Shown one piece after another: positions 32,129-44,608 of a stretch of 64,000 nucleotides of DNA. The first letter of the stretch is position 1. Every line of letters begins with the position of its first letter. Both the position numbers and the translations under genes were made by a program. This DNA is from Usnea hakonensis. Taxonomy: Eukaryota > Ascomycota > Lecanoromycetes > Lecanorales > Parmeliaceae. A model generated the notes under the pieces. That model was given only the letters and a program-made list of their open reading frames with translations, had not been told where the DNA came from and searched no databases. Location of the stretch: the NCBI GenBank assembly GCA_013423325.1, contig BLJB01000268.1, positions 62,001 through 126,000 of the forward strand, read 5' to 3'.

Positions 32129-34370
32129 TCACATGTTCCTGAATACATTTCCACTTGCGCTTCTCCTCCCTTTGTCCCGCCTCTTGTCTGCTCCTGTATT
32201 CTCCACCTTCTGAGTCTTCTTCTTCCTTTCCGGCACAAATGTAATCTCCCGCTCCCCCACAACCGTACTTGTATTAGTCTTTGTGGACTTACTGCGCTCA
32301 GCTCGTGATCCGAAGGAGCGGTCTCGAGCTTGCTGAGACTTCTTGGAAGATGTCACTCGCATCTGTGGCTGCTGGGGCCGGTGGCCTGATCTCTTGTAAG
32401 AGACCGAAGAGATCCTTCCACTGTCTTTCGCCTTCGGTGCATCTCCCTCTTCACTAGACTCGTCAGAGCTAGATCTAGGTATATCCGCAATTGCCTCTTC
32501 CTCCACAGCCGTCAATTTGCGCTCGTCTCCATTGGTGGGCACTTCGGAACCTGGTTTCGTGCTTGGGTTGAGCGATTGAAACTCGCGTGAGCGCTCGTCA
32601 ATGGCAAAATTCTCGTCCTGGAAAAGCTTGGAAAATCGGGGATCTGCCAATAAGCTGCTGGCGGATTTATTCTCCACAACAGCCGCTGAGACTTCATCTT
32701 CTATCTTGTCATCATCTCCGCCTTTCTCGAGTACCCTTCTCGCCTGTCTTCGCTCTTCTCGTTCCGCTCGCTCCATTATCTTTTCTGCAAGCTTCTTGTT
32801 GACCTTGGCTGTGACCTTTCTATTGCCCCTGATCCTGCTCTCCCTCTCTATATCAATCTTTTCCTTCACTCTCTTGTTCCGTTCTTCTTCCCACACAAAT
32901 GGATCCGCGATGAGCTTTGCTTCCTCGTAAAGCCGTTGCGCCACAAAGTAGCCGTGCATATAGGGGCGTAGCAGACTGGTTGTCCCTACCAAGTGGCCAA
33001 GATTTAGCGATTGAAGCTGCTGCATGGTCAAGAACTTGTAGTTGTCATATACATCGCCAGCCTTCTGGCTGGTGTACGCGTTAGGATCATTAGGGTCCTC
33101 CGACATCTCCTCAACAAGATTGTCCAGGAATGAGCACCATTTGGGAGCAGGTCCAAGTTGCGGTATCAGGAAACTATGTTGTTGCCGTCCCTCATTCGCG
33201 GTCAAGATCATTCCAGAGTCTTTACACCACGCTACCGAGTTGATATCCACAGCAGGCTCGACAGATGTCCAAGGCGATCCATCTCGCTGATCCCAAAGTT
33301 TGATGATCCTCTTATCTGCTGACAGTATTTTGGGATCGGTAGTCTGTGCCCGAGTTGAAGTAGAAGAAGTGAGAAAGATTAACGTCTGTATTGGATATCC
33401 GTAGCCGTGGTCCTTTTTCAGTAACGGAACAGGTGAACGAAGGTCATAGAGGTGAATCAAGCCTGTGGAAGATCCTGTGGCTATTGCTAATCCGGAGCGA
33501 TCGAACTCCAAAGCTGTGACCTCGTGCCTTTCTTCGATTGAGCTCGACTTTTGGGTACTCTGCAAAACGGCAACTCGACCTCTTGAGCGTGGGTCCCAAA
33601 ACTCCACAGTACCCATGGATGTCCCAAACGCCAATAGTCCGTGGGATTCCTCTGCGATTGCTGCAGTATTGACGCTACCCGTGCCGATTCCACCCTGCAG
33701 CGCACCACCGCCACTAGATGTAACGTCATCACCACCAACATCGATTTCGAATCCTCGCATATATCTTCCCACTTCTAGATTCAGCCTGAAGACTTCCCCA
33801 TTGCCGTGCTCATTGACCCCTACAGCGGGAATGAGGGCTTCTGCGGATCGCTTATCATATTTCAGATCTCTCCCATAACGTGGAAGCCGGGTGGTATGGT
33901 GGCATCCGAGAGGGGTGTGGAATTCCAGGGAACGGTCTGCCTGCAAATGTAAAGATTTGGAGTAGTCTGGGGACAGTAGGAGGAAGGTAGTATTGAGAGA
34001 AATGGTATGGCGGGCAAAAGACAGTGATAGATGGGGTAGATAGTGGGTGTGAATCTGCGGCTTATAGGTTCCTATATGTCAATTAGCAATTATCCAGGAT
34101 TGCCACAAGCGTAGTAGAAAGCAAGCAAGCATACATTGCTACTCAAGACGTACCCGTGCTCATTACCCATTGTCCATCATCACTCACTCTCACACACTGA
34201 CTGGCCTCGTCAAACTCAAAGTCCTGGAGGAGCTCAATGCGACTGGCATACTCGGGATCATGTTTGAGACTTCGTTTTCGTTTTCGGGCCAGCCATTCAG
34301 GAAGAGGTCGGGCTGTAGAAGAGCCTGCGATGGTATAGACCGGAACAGCAGAGTGATTACTGATCTTCAT
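32129..34370 (-). CDS. enp2: nucleolar WD40 ribosome-biogenesis protein Enp2 (NOL10)
   Basis: It acts in early 40S maturation as part of the small-subunit processome in the nucleolus. Two exons, 34370-34154 and 34071-32129, give 719 aa. The start MKISNHSAVPVYTI and the block ARKRKRSLKHDPEYASRIEL are hallmark Enp2 sequences. A WD40 propeller follows (LLAFGTSMGTVEFWDPRSRG, IKLWDQRDG), then EDPNDPNAYTSQKAGDVYDNYKFL. The NUC153-type segment LLADPRFSKLFQDENFAIDE and a Lys/Ser-rich tail with predicted nuclear localisation signals complete it. It is head-to-head with MED13. Confidence 0.94.
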
Positions 34371-34784
34371 GGCATTACTCTTCCTTTCGAAGCCACTGAA
34401 AATTTGTAGAATTGCTGAAGGTACGGGTATTTAGACTACTGTACTCTAAAGGCAAATTCATGCATGGCAGCGGCTAGGCCCGACGCTAATTGCCGAGACA
34501 TTCCGAACCGATGATTTGCGCAAGGTCCGAGGTCGCAATTGGTTCGCTGGTCGGAGATCAAAACAGATGATTGCTTATTATTGATTAGGTATTGATTGCT
34601 CGAATGTCCTCGACCTCGGTCTCCATTTTGCCTTTCTTTTTCCCTCCTACCAACAATCAATCGTGTCTCTTCAATCCCTGACCTTTCCATCTCTTCAGTA
34701 TGTGCCTCATCTGCTCAAGGCGAAGCACTTCTACAGCACACAGCTATTCTATGAGTTGCTACAAGTCGCAGCGCCGCCTGGCAC
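34371..34784. promoter_or_regulatory. bidirectional promoter region ENP2/MED13
   Basis: 414 bp between two divergent start codons. It is rich in ATTGATT and TCGGAGGTC-type motifs without a clear TATA box. Confidence 0.55.
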
Positions 34785-37700
34785 ATGGATGGGGGCATGG
34801 ACTTCCCTAATGACACAAATACCAACGTCTTCAGCGCTGTGAGTCACTTGTAGCTCAGCGACTCCGCAATCATTGGCTAACACATAACCAGGGAGACATC
34901 AATGAGGTACATTGGGCTTTCTATACTGGAAAACCCAACCATGCGTCGAACCCGCATAAAAGTTCATCTGGCGAGGATGAAGAAAACATAGCACAAATTC
35001 TCCACTCCGCCGAATACACACTTCGCAAGGACGGATATCATACTGTTGTTGATGCTGAGAAAGCTGGCTTGTGGGTCTTCAGCCTGTCTGAAGCGCCAAA
35101 GGAAAGCATCGCTCTGATTTTAGGTCTAGATGGCCTGGAAAGTGAATGATCCATGCCTTACTATAGGAAACATCTACTGACTGGGTTGAGAAGGTTCATC
35201 TGCTGGAGTTGTCCTCTCGCGAGATCTGTCCACTGCTTCAAGCTCCCACGCGTCAGCTCCACTTTTGATCAAATCACTGCGCTCCACCCAGTCGACTACT
35301 GCAGCAATCGAAGAGATGAATACACAAGTCTTTCGCTCGAATGCGAGCCCTGATACACAGCTGATTGTCAATGAACTGGACGGTAAGAGACTGGAAGTAT
35401 CGAGTGTCAGCCAGAATCATCTCGTCTCCCTGGTCTACTCGAAATTCATCTCTGCCGTATCTTGTTCTCTATCGCATACCTTGGGGAAAAGTCAAGGATG
35501 GATCCAGCTGGGCCCTCACGCATGCATAGACGCACGGACACTGGGAGACGATCCCGTTGATAATTCAGATTCACATGCATGGGTGGACACAACATCGAGA
35601 GTCTCCTTTGATGTCAAATGGCTCTCATGCGGGACTTTACTGATCTCAGTCTTCCAAACTCGGTTGCCAAAATATTCGAGAGTATCCACAGTACTAGCGG
35701 AAGGCGCAAATAACGCAGGATTGGCTCTCGGATTGCGTGTAGTATTTTCGCCCTTTGGTATTAGGGGCAAGTACCTTGGAACCGAAAACCCCCCGAAAAG
35801 CGATCCTCAGCGCAAGGGAGCAATGAAAATCAAGGCCTTGGTGTTGTCGCGTCTAGCATATCGAGGCATAAGGATTATCCAGGACGCAACCTGGATTCAG
35901 GTGCATGTGGAACATGAATCAAATATTTTCAGGGACCCTTTGGTATCACTATGGCCAGCTGATCTTTGTTTCTGCGACGATTCAATGACCTCGTTCAGCG
36001 GCGAAGATCTCGAAGATTTCAACAGGTCCATTGTCGATTGCTCAATTGACCCTTTAGAACAAGCTGAGTCATGGTTTCGAGGTAAAGCTGCGCGCAGGGA
36101 GGCGTTACAGGAAAGATTAAGGGAAGAGAGTCAAAGAGCTCAAGTAGCGCAAGATGTTGAAGATACGGACGATGAAGAAGGTTTGTCTCCATTGGAAATC
36201 CCGTTGGACCAAGGCATCACTCCACAAGATGTGAGTGGAATCTATCCCACACCACCTGATGGACCGCCGCAAGCTCCTCCTGGGCTGTCAAACCCACACA
36301 ATATACATTCTGGTGACTACAACAACGAAGAGAAGGACTTACAGCCAAGCGATGAGGCTCGTGGAGACTATGACGCACAGGAAAATGACGACCTCTTCGG
36401 AGACATGGACATTGATATGTTCGCATCCAATGGGCTTACTGAAGCAGACTTCAGGTTTTTTGACGAACCAGGTATGATGGACGAGGATATGCGGGACACA
36501 GGTCAGGCGATGACCTTGGACGAAACGAATGAGACGGCAGATCATCCCTTGCTACCCGATGAGAAGGTTCTAGCAATGACACCGGACGAAAGGCGCGACA
36601 GCAGGTCAGATCAAAAACTTGCCGAGCCTCAAGAGATTGACACCGGCGAACAAGGTATGGGATCTTGTCTTCAGACCCACCCTTTTTCCAGCCCCTTTTC
36701 CAACATTTGGAGCTCAGCTCACCATTAATAGAAAACATTCGGACATACCGGACGACTGAAAATTGCGAGTCCGACAAAGGCTATGACAAGACTTTATCTG
36801 ATCTCAAGATAGAGGACGTCGATTATGGAGCACTCGAGCGACTGAACCTTCAGCATAAAATGGCCCCCCCGGATGTTCATGGAGGCCAACGAGGCTCCTT
36901 TGAGCATGTGCCAATTCAAACATCTGGATTTAATTTGGATGACAAGTATAATATGCAAGGCCGTTTCGCCTTTGACGTCGATGAGCTTCCCGTACAATTC
37001 AAGGATCGAGAACGCCGTTCCCATGATGAAAATCATCTTTTGAAACTCAGCTTGTATACCGAGAGTCCAAGGGAAGACAGCGTGAACACATGTCAGTTAT
37101 ATCGTAATAATTTTCGAAACGAAGCCGTTGTTAACTTTTGACGCAGCAGATGAAGAGGAAGACGCCTCTGACAAAGAAGACTCTAACTCCCCAGACGCAG
37201 TGGGCTCTTCACTGCAGCTACAAGCAGTACCATCCCGGAAAAGGAAGCGGGAACAGCTTGATGAAGACAACCATCCTATATCACCGTCATCTCCAGTTCC
37301 TCACGCAGAGACTACCGCAGATTCACCACATAATAACTTGGACCAGCCTACCCCGAATCTTTCAGAGCCCAAGACCGCCGAAAAGACGAAAGACGTCCTG
37401 AATCCTGAGCCTCGAGCTAATGAGCGCTCATTTCTATCCTTCAGAGGCCGGGGACAGGCCTTCATTGAAGTGGCTCAAATGGTTGCACATCAAGCAGTAT
37501 CTGGAGTCCTTGAATCGCAGACCGAATATTCAGAAGAGAACAAAGTGGTGCGAGGAAGTATAGATCAGTCGCTCGAGTACACGTTGACAGATTTGTTATC
37601 ACAAGTCTTCCCAGTGATTAAGCGTTGCAGTCTGAAGGAATTCGTCAGTCTTGGCGCGCGAAACCAAGCCAATGTACCAAGGGAGCAAGTACCATCGAAT

Positions 37701-39452
37701 CAAAGGAATCTCAAACCCACTCACATGGCCGGAGGAAACACTATGGGACACTCCATCTTCAAAATCGACTGCCCTTACACCTGCGTTCAACGCCACGGCG
37801 TATCAATAGACATTTCTGTGCCTGCCCTGTCCTTTTGGGAGGAACTGAGCTTGGGACCATCTTATGAGCATAAAGACATCAATGTCTTTTGTGTGTGTCC
37901 AAACAACAAGTATATTGAAGAAGCAGTCATCTCATTCCTCAACATGGTCAAAGGGACTTACCAGAGCTGCAACCTGGGCTCTCATGATCTTGGTGGCTTT
38001 CCTGGCAATCGAATTCGTACAGTGCCAATAGATGCGAGTAAACCAGACGAAGTTCTTCAGAATATTGGTGCGACTTGCGAGCGGCTTGGAATCGAGCTCC
38101 CGGAACTTGGGCTTCAGCACAGCACAAACGTCATCTATATCATCAATCCTTTTAACGACCAGCAATATCTACCCGAGCTTTATGACGCCTTGTCAATGCT
38201 CCCCAAGGCTTGCCACTCAGTGCTGGAGAAACGGCGGCCCGATAGGCACTATGACTTGGTTATGCAAATGGTTCCGCTCGGTCTAGTGTGGAGTCCGGAG
38301 CGTATAGTTGTGCCATCTCCTGCAGATTACAGGAGGCTTGCTTTCGAGGTATACGACAAGTGCGGTGCATCCGGAAGCGATCTTGATTGGGAAACGTACT
38401 TCATGACTGCACCAGCGATCCGTCTAGCAAAAGCAATGCCTAAAACCATCGACTTCAAGCTGGTTTCGGAAAGCTCGGCTCCATTCATTCAATCAGATAG
38501 TTGCGTGCACGTGGCTTACTCTTGGGATGCAAGTAACGAATGGCTGGCGGCGTGCTGGAGCGACAATCTGGGTGTCCTCTCATGGCGTGCATGCTACTGC
38601 CTTGGGAAAAACCGGGAGACGCCGTTAAGACCGATTTACGAGACTATCAAAGAAGTCTTGGAGACTTCTTTTGACATGTTATACCCCCCGAATGCGCCAT
38701 GGCGACTCTTCGTGTGCAAAGATGGTCCAATAACCAAGATGGAGCACGATGGTAACTAATCAAGACATTTTCCCCATTTTTCTGTATCAAGACTGACTTG
38801 TCAAACAGTCTGGCTACGGGCACTCGCCGATTCCAGCAGGCCTTCAACTTCGTGCACAATCCTCACAGTCGACACCCAACCCCCCCTAACTCTCACTCAC
38901 TCAGATCTCCAAAAGAGCTCCTCGGATCTTGCCCCCGGCGTCCTGGTAACCCCCGAAGCTACTCCGAACACCAACGCCCCCTCCCCCGACATACCAGGCC
39001 TCGGCTCCACCCCAGCAGGAAGCACCGCACAAATCGGCACGCCCCCCGCCGGCGCCCCGTTCGGCGACCACGACTCCGAAGCCCGACTCATCGACCTCAC
39101 CGACGAGACCTGGGGCGTCGTCATGGACGGCTCCATCCACGACCCGCTCTCCCACAAGGACGATGTCGACCTCTCCGCTGCGCCCCCATTGGCGAGCGGC
39201 TATCTGATCAAAAGAGCGGGACCCAGAGACGTCGACGGCCTCATACCTCTCGCCGTCGCCGTCGTCCACAACGTGCATAAACCCCACAAACCCCTCCTGA
39301 GGGAGGTCTTGCGTATGTATAGGAATCTGGCTACGCTGGCGAGGGTCAGAGGCGTCGTGCATCCGGTCAAGAGTGTCTTGCCGCTGCATGTGGCGGTCGC
39401 GAAGAGGGCGAGGAAGATGCTGTGTGAGTCGATGGGGTCTAGACCTGATTGA
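34785..39452 (+). CDS. med13: Mediator complex subunit 13 (Med13/Srb9/Ssn2)
   Basis: It links the CDK8 kinase module to core Mediator and represses RNA polymerase II transcription. I model six exons: 34785-34838, 34892-35141, 35194-36654, 36732-37091, 37147-38751 and 38809-39452. They give 1457 aa, all in frame, with introns of 52-77 bp. The N-terminal domain (MDFPNDTNTNVFSAGDINEVHWAFYTG region, then YSKFISAVSCSL) spans exons 1-3. A central LWPADLCFCDD block precedes SPLEIPLDQGITPQDVSGIYPTPPDGPP, which is highly typical. A MID/PIWI-like C-terminal half ends in DETWGVVM and LASGYLIKRAG. The second in-frame ATG at 34797 (MDFP) may be the real start. Acidic insertions are species-specific. Confidence 0.92.
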
Positions 39453-40756
39453 GTGGCCGGTGTCAACTTTCGTGGGGGAAGGAGGCTCGGGGGGATGGGA
39501 GAGCAGCTCCCTCTAGGGCTCGTGCGCTTCGCAGGGCGTGTGTGGAGGCATACGCGAAGCATACCGTGTCATCTTCATGAAGCGCCCCAGAGGCGCACGG
39601 TTTTCGCCTTGATTGTGACATTTTCCTGTCCTGTCCCGAGCAGCGTTCATGACTTTGCTTCGATATCTTACCTCTCGGCCTCCTTCCTTGCTCCCTTCCT
39701 TCCAGAATCATCTGCGGCCTGTCGCATCGCTCTGCCATCATATTTTTACGGCGTCTGGTCTGGGCTGTCTGGCGTTTGGTTCATTTGGCGTTTCTGGACT
39801 TTGTCATTCATAGAGTACCTTGGGTTATTTTCATAGTGGGATGGGGGGTAGTGTAGCGCCAATATCAATGAATACCTCGTTTTTTGACGCGGCAAGTTGG
39901 AATTGAAGTGAATTGAATTGGGAGAATCCTTGTAGCGATGAGGACTGGATTTGGATTTGGGGATGGGATTTGTAGCCGGTTTCCATGGATGAGAGAATTT
40001 CTGTTGCTGTGGTTGCTGGTTTTGTCTACTTGCTACCTTATCTTGTGCTTGATGGGGGGGATTCTCTTTGATTTGCTTTGGTTTCCGTGAGGTGTGTAAT
40101 TACACCTACTTGGCCTTTCGCCTTACATGAAGCTCCCTCCCTCCCTCCCCCCCTCCCTCCCTCCCTCCGTCCCTCCGTCCCTCTCTCCCCTCCCTTCCTC
40201 CCTCCGTCCCCGCCTCCCTCCCTCCCTCCCTCCCACTAAACATATCTCCAAAACATACCCATTAATACCCCTTATTAGACCGTATCCGAAGTCGGAGGTC
40301 CGAGGTTCGGAGGGAGGATGGTGTGAGGGGTTGTGGGTTGATGGGTTGGTTGTCTAGAGTACATTGGGGGGGGGGTTGGGGGAGGGGGAGAAGGGGGGGT
40401 GGGAAAGGGATGGTGGGTTGGTTGGGTTGGGTTGATGAATGGGATGGGGTGGGGTGGTGAGGGGGATGGGGTGAGTTGGTGAGGGGGAGGGATTTGGGGG
40501 CTTGGGATGGGGTTGGGGTGGGGTTGGTTGGGTGGAGAGTACAACAGTACGGGATGGGGGATACTGGGTTGATGGTTTCATTAGGTCTTTTTTTTCTTCT
40601 ATCTCTCCTATTTTTGCACATGGTTGGCAATATTGGTTTGCCTAGGGCTGCCACTCTCTAATCACGGCAAGATCCATCACAATACCAGCTCGAAAGCTCA
40701 TCATCTGTCCTCCTCTCTTTTTACACTTGCCCTCGTGTTGCGCAGGCTTTGTCTGC
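39453..40756. other. low-complexity intergenic region
   Basis: A CCCT/CCGT microsatellite at 40135-40230 and GGTTGG/GGGGATGG repeats at 40320-40560, with nothing coding. The proximal part (39453-39900) is probably MED13 3' untranslated sequence. Confidence 0.6.
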
Positions 40757-42853
40757 TCAAGCCCGCCACATTTTTACCACCCTGAGATCCACCTCATGGA
40801 ACTTGTAAAGCAAGCACCGTGTTCCCCGAGGGCAGCCGGGCTGATCTAGACATACGTGCCCGAAGACGCAGTCCGCTTGCCGGCACTGCGAGCCTCGCGC
40901 GCACGGTAGTTTCTTCGTATGGTTCCGCAGGACGATCAGTTCTTTGGGGTTCAAGTTCGGCCAGTGTTGGAATTTGCAATTCGGGGTGATGCACTTGCCG
41001 ATGAGGTAGTGGTAGTGGCAGAAGTACTTTACTTCCATGTTGGCTTTCATGTTGGATGCTGTGGAGGGGTCTTCGGGGAGGAGGGGTGGGTCCAGGCGCT
41101 CGTTGCTGATGTTCAAGAGGATATTTTGTTTGGAGCCCCAGCTTGAGCGCGGGCGTGGCTGAAGGGTTGGAGTTGAGAGGGGGTCTGCCGCCTTTGAGGT
41201 CTCTTGCCATTTCGCAATCTCTTTCTGTCTCTCTTCTGCGACATTCTTCGGAGTAAGAGGGTCCTCGATCTCGGTCGATGTCTCTTGCCGTTTCGCAATG
41301 ACTTTCTGTCCCTCTGCTGCAACTTTCTTCGAGGTACTGGGGTCCTCGGCCTCTCGCGTTCTATTGTTGCTAGAGGTAGCCGGTTGGGGGAAATCTTGCA
41401 TGTAGTCGATGTCCTCTGCTAGTCTGTCTGTGGCTTTGAAGGGAGTGGAGCGGAAGACGCGAGGGAATCTAATGGAGGTGAAGGGTAATCCTTCAAAGTG
41501 TGTGCTATCTTCGTATGCTTTGAGTAATGTGATGCTGGAAGCATCGATTGGGTTGGTAGCGTAAGGTTCCAATGTAGAGACGTAGGCACTGTCGTGACAG
41601 CATCCGAAGATTATATGCTTGCATTGGATATTGTTGGCAAATACTTGGAATATCCCTGTTATACTCTTAGTGTCTGCTGCTGCTTAAGAGGAAAAGCAAC
41701 GAAAAGATTGGGCGCACCTTCTACCTTACGTGACAATTTTTGCGGATCACGACCAACATCCACCATGGTGAAAAGAGGCTGAGCTTGCGTAAACCCAACC
41801 ATGAAGTCTCGTACGTTGCCGTCGCTGAGAGGGATATCGGCACCAACGCAGCGAGCCAATAAGCCCCCAACGTCGATGTAGAGATGTACCATAATCTCCC
41901 AGGATTCGGCGTTTGGAATGCGTTGAAGGTAGACGGACACTTCAGCCGACAACAGATCCGCAGCCTCAGCTCCTCCCCTCTTGCCGGACTGAAGGAGATC
42001 TTCATAAATCTGAGGTTATGAATGTCAATGAACATGGGTGCATCATGATGAACATTGGAGAGGCTGACCTTGTAGCCTTTCCCATCGATGAGGACGCAGA
42101 CGAAGGGGTTTTTGTTCTAAACGAGTTCACATTAGCAAGTCCAACAGACACAGGGTCGATAACATACTATGGTCTTGCGGATCTCGAACAAGCTCCGCTC
42201 AGCAGCTTCGGCTCTCGGATTACCACCCGGAACAGTCTCTTTCAGCGCCCTTTTCAAGTCTTGATTTTCTCGATGGAGTTGCTGTTGAGCAGTTTCAGTG
42301 GCCATCGCAATCGGCAAAGGAAAGAGGGATGACCTACAGTGAAAAGCTCATCTCGCTCCAAGTCTTGACGATGGAGATGACGTAGCTGGGAAGCAAACTC
42401 GTCCAATCCTTCATTGACTGAGATCGGAGGGGGGGAGAAATTGCCATAATTCGCTCGCGGAGTGGTTTCATTTAGCTCGAGAGGGTGGTTATTCTGCTGG
42501 GGGATAGAGCGATCGAGACTGGCTGTTCCAATCTCAAGTTGCAAAACTTCGCGCTGAGCTGTGCCATTGAGTGAACTCTCAGGGTAAGCTCCAAGATTTT
42601 CGCGTCCATAGTAATCATCATCATCGTAATCGTCGATATCTCCTTCATAGTCCTTCTCCCGAGTGGTGGGTTTAGGTGAGTGCTCAGGTGTGGCAGTTGA
42701 GATGAGGGCTACAGGTCTCGTATGTTCGGAGCCAACGGGGCTGCCATTGACAAAGTGGTACTTGTAATCTCCGTCATCTGGGGATTCGAGGCCCGAGCTT
42801 GCGAAGTTATCCATCAAGTCATCCATGGCGATGGGTGGTAGATTATTGACCAA
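40757..42853 (-). CDS. CCCH zinc-finger protein with N-terminal coiled coil and nuclease-like domain
   Basis: I model five exons, 42853-42338, 42281-42168, 42116-42069, 42009-41718 and 41655-40757, giving 622 aa. After an acidic N-terminus and a helical stretch (QLHRENQDLKRALKE) comes a domain of about 150 residues. It begins FVCVLIDGKGY (Asp near 221), continues EDLLQSGKRGGAEAADLL and ends near TMVDVGRD and CKHIIFGCCHDSAYV. This resembles fungal proteins of unknown function whose acidic pattern recalls NYN/PIN-type RNases. The C-terminus holds CCCH fingers: C536-x8-C-x4-C-x3-H554, a second one (PCARGSQCRQADCVFGH) and a degenerate third. Two near-identical EIAKWQETS / VIAKRQETS repeats lie in between. 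The likely role is RNA binding or turnover, by inference only. Confidence 0.82.
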
Positions 42854-44608
42854 GAATGTAACTCTGTTAATGAATGTCGCAGAAGGTAAAAGTGGCGTAA
42901 CGACGGACAGGTAAGAAACGGCACTAAGGTAAATTTGAAAAGGAGGTTTTCAGAGAAACAATGTCAAATAAGATCCGTAGAAACGGGTATTCTAAGTCTT
43001 AACGTTATCATTATCATCGGCTTCCATGATTCAATTCACTTTAAACGTCATCTCAAGGATGCGAACGGGCGATATGATATGATGTTTAGAACAGATCTAT
43101 CTCTCCTCCTCGATAAGCATCACATCGCTTGACAAAAACAGACTCAGCTCCCAAATTCAACTATCAATGAAAACCAAACTCCACTTTTACACACTCCCAT
43201 ATCCTTCTCATTGCAAATCCCAGATCCCACATGATTTACCCAACATGCCAAATGTTTGCCTATTCTCTATCCTTGCGTCGGGAATGGTCATTGCCGATTC
43301 TATTTGGGTAAGCAGTCCCAGCATCTCCACGCAAACGCCCACTGCCACTTTCCGGTCTCCTCCCCAATCGTACCTGATAATTTGACATCTCCAGGGATTA
43401 CGGTGAAAGAGGTCTAGCAAACCCTACAGTTTCGCTTCAGGCTTCTCGCTTGTTTTCTATCAAAATAGCGCCTGTTACTCGTCTGACAATTAAATCACTC
43501 GTCGGGCAACTGACTACCTACTCAGCTGGAATACCATAAATGTTCATTTCCAAACTATCTTTGAGTGCCAACTTTAAAGTGAAAGGACTTGAATGGGTAG
43601 GGATTCAGCATACAGCTTTGATCCCACTATCGGATTCTTTTGCGTGGCGCTGGTCTTGAATGTTATTCTCCATGCATGCTCTTAAACTTATTTCGCGATG
43701 CGTTGCTTGGACAATCTTATAATCCGCTTAATCTACTCATCAGTGGCGCGTTGCCTGGTGCCACATCTGTCCATAATCTAAGCCAAAAATTGCAGGTAAA
43801 ATTTGAATGGTATTCCTAAATTCTGGAACAGGTGGGCTAGATTGAAGAAGCGGGGTACCTGTGTGCACAGAAGACTCTCACTACTACTCGTCTGGATTGG
43901 CTAGTAAGACGCAGGGGGTTAGTGCATCGGAAAATATACGAGTTCGTGCATGAACGCACTAATCGATCACAGCCAAATGAGACAATTGATTGAATCGAGG
44001 ATCGACCGAGGCATTTAGAGTCTTTGTGGTTGGGAGCTTCTCGAATTGCAAGAGAGTAGCATCAATATTGCGCTGTGTGCACCCCCAATATGAAGGCTCG
44101 ACTTCTTCAACCATGCCTCGAAGAAATAATAATGGGAATGTGGACGGAAGGCTAGCAGCGGAACTGGTCAGGTTGGAGCTGCTGACTGCAGGTCTCCGTC
44201 ACTCCACATTCATAATGTCTCTATGGGGATTAGCCCCGATGCAGGTTCGGTGTCAATTGTACATCCAAATATCGGAACTCGTCTGATTGGCCGAAACCCG
44301 CAATTTGCTACGGCCGCTGTTGAACAGGCAGGTCGACAGCTGCATTGGTATGAGACTACTGCAAAGTCGACGCTAGCATCTGCAGGTTCCAACGGGTTGA
44401 CAGGAAGGTGTTGAACCTACTGAATGTTCTATGCCAAGCATCGAATTTATTGCATATGCTCCCCTCAACACTTCCTCAACACTACTTTTCTTCCGTCACT
44501 TATTGCTTTCTCTTAGTTCCACCATGATCCCCAGCCTCTTGTCTTTCTCTCAAAACATCTCAAGGAAATTTTATCAGCATTGAGACAAGTAAGAAGCATT
44601 CGCTATCT
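42854..44608. other. intergenic region, nothing recognised
   Basis: About 1.75 kb of ordinary base composition. Short frames (for example 44113-44286) lack motifs and splice support. It serves as the divergent upstream region of the CCCH gene and the receptor-like gene. Confidence 0.5.
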
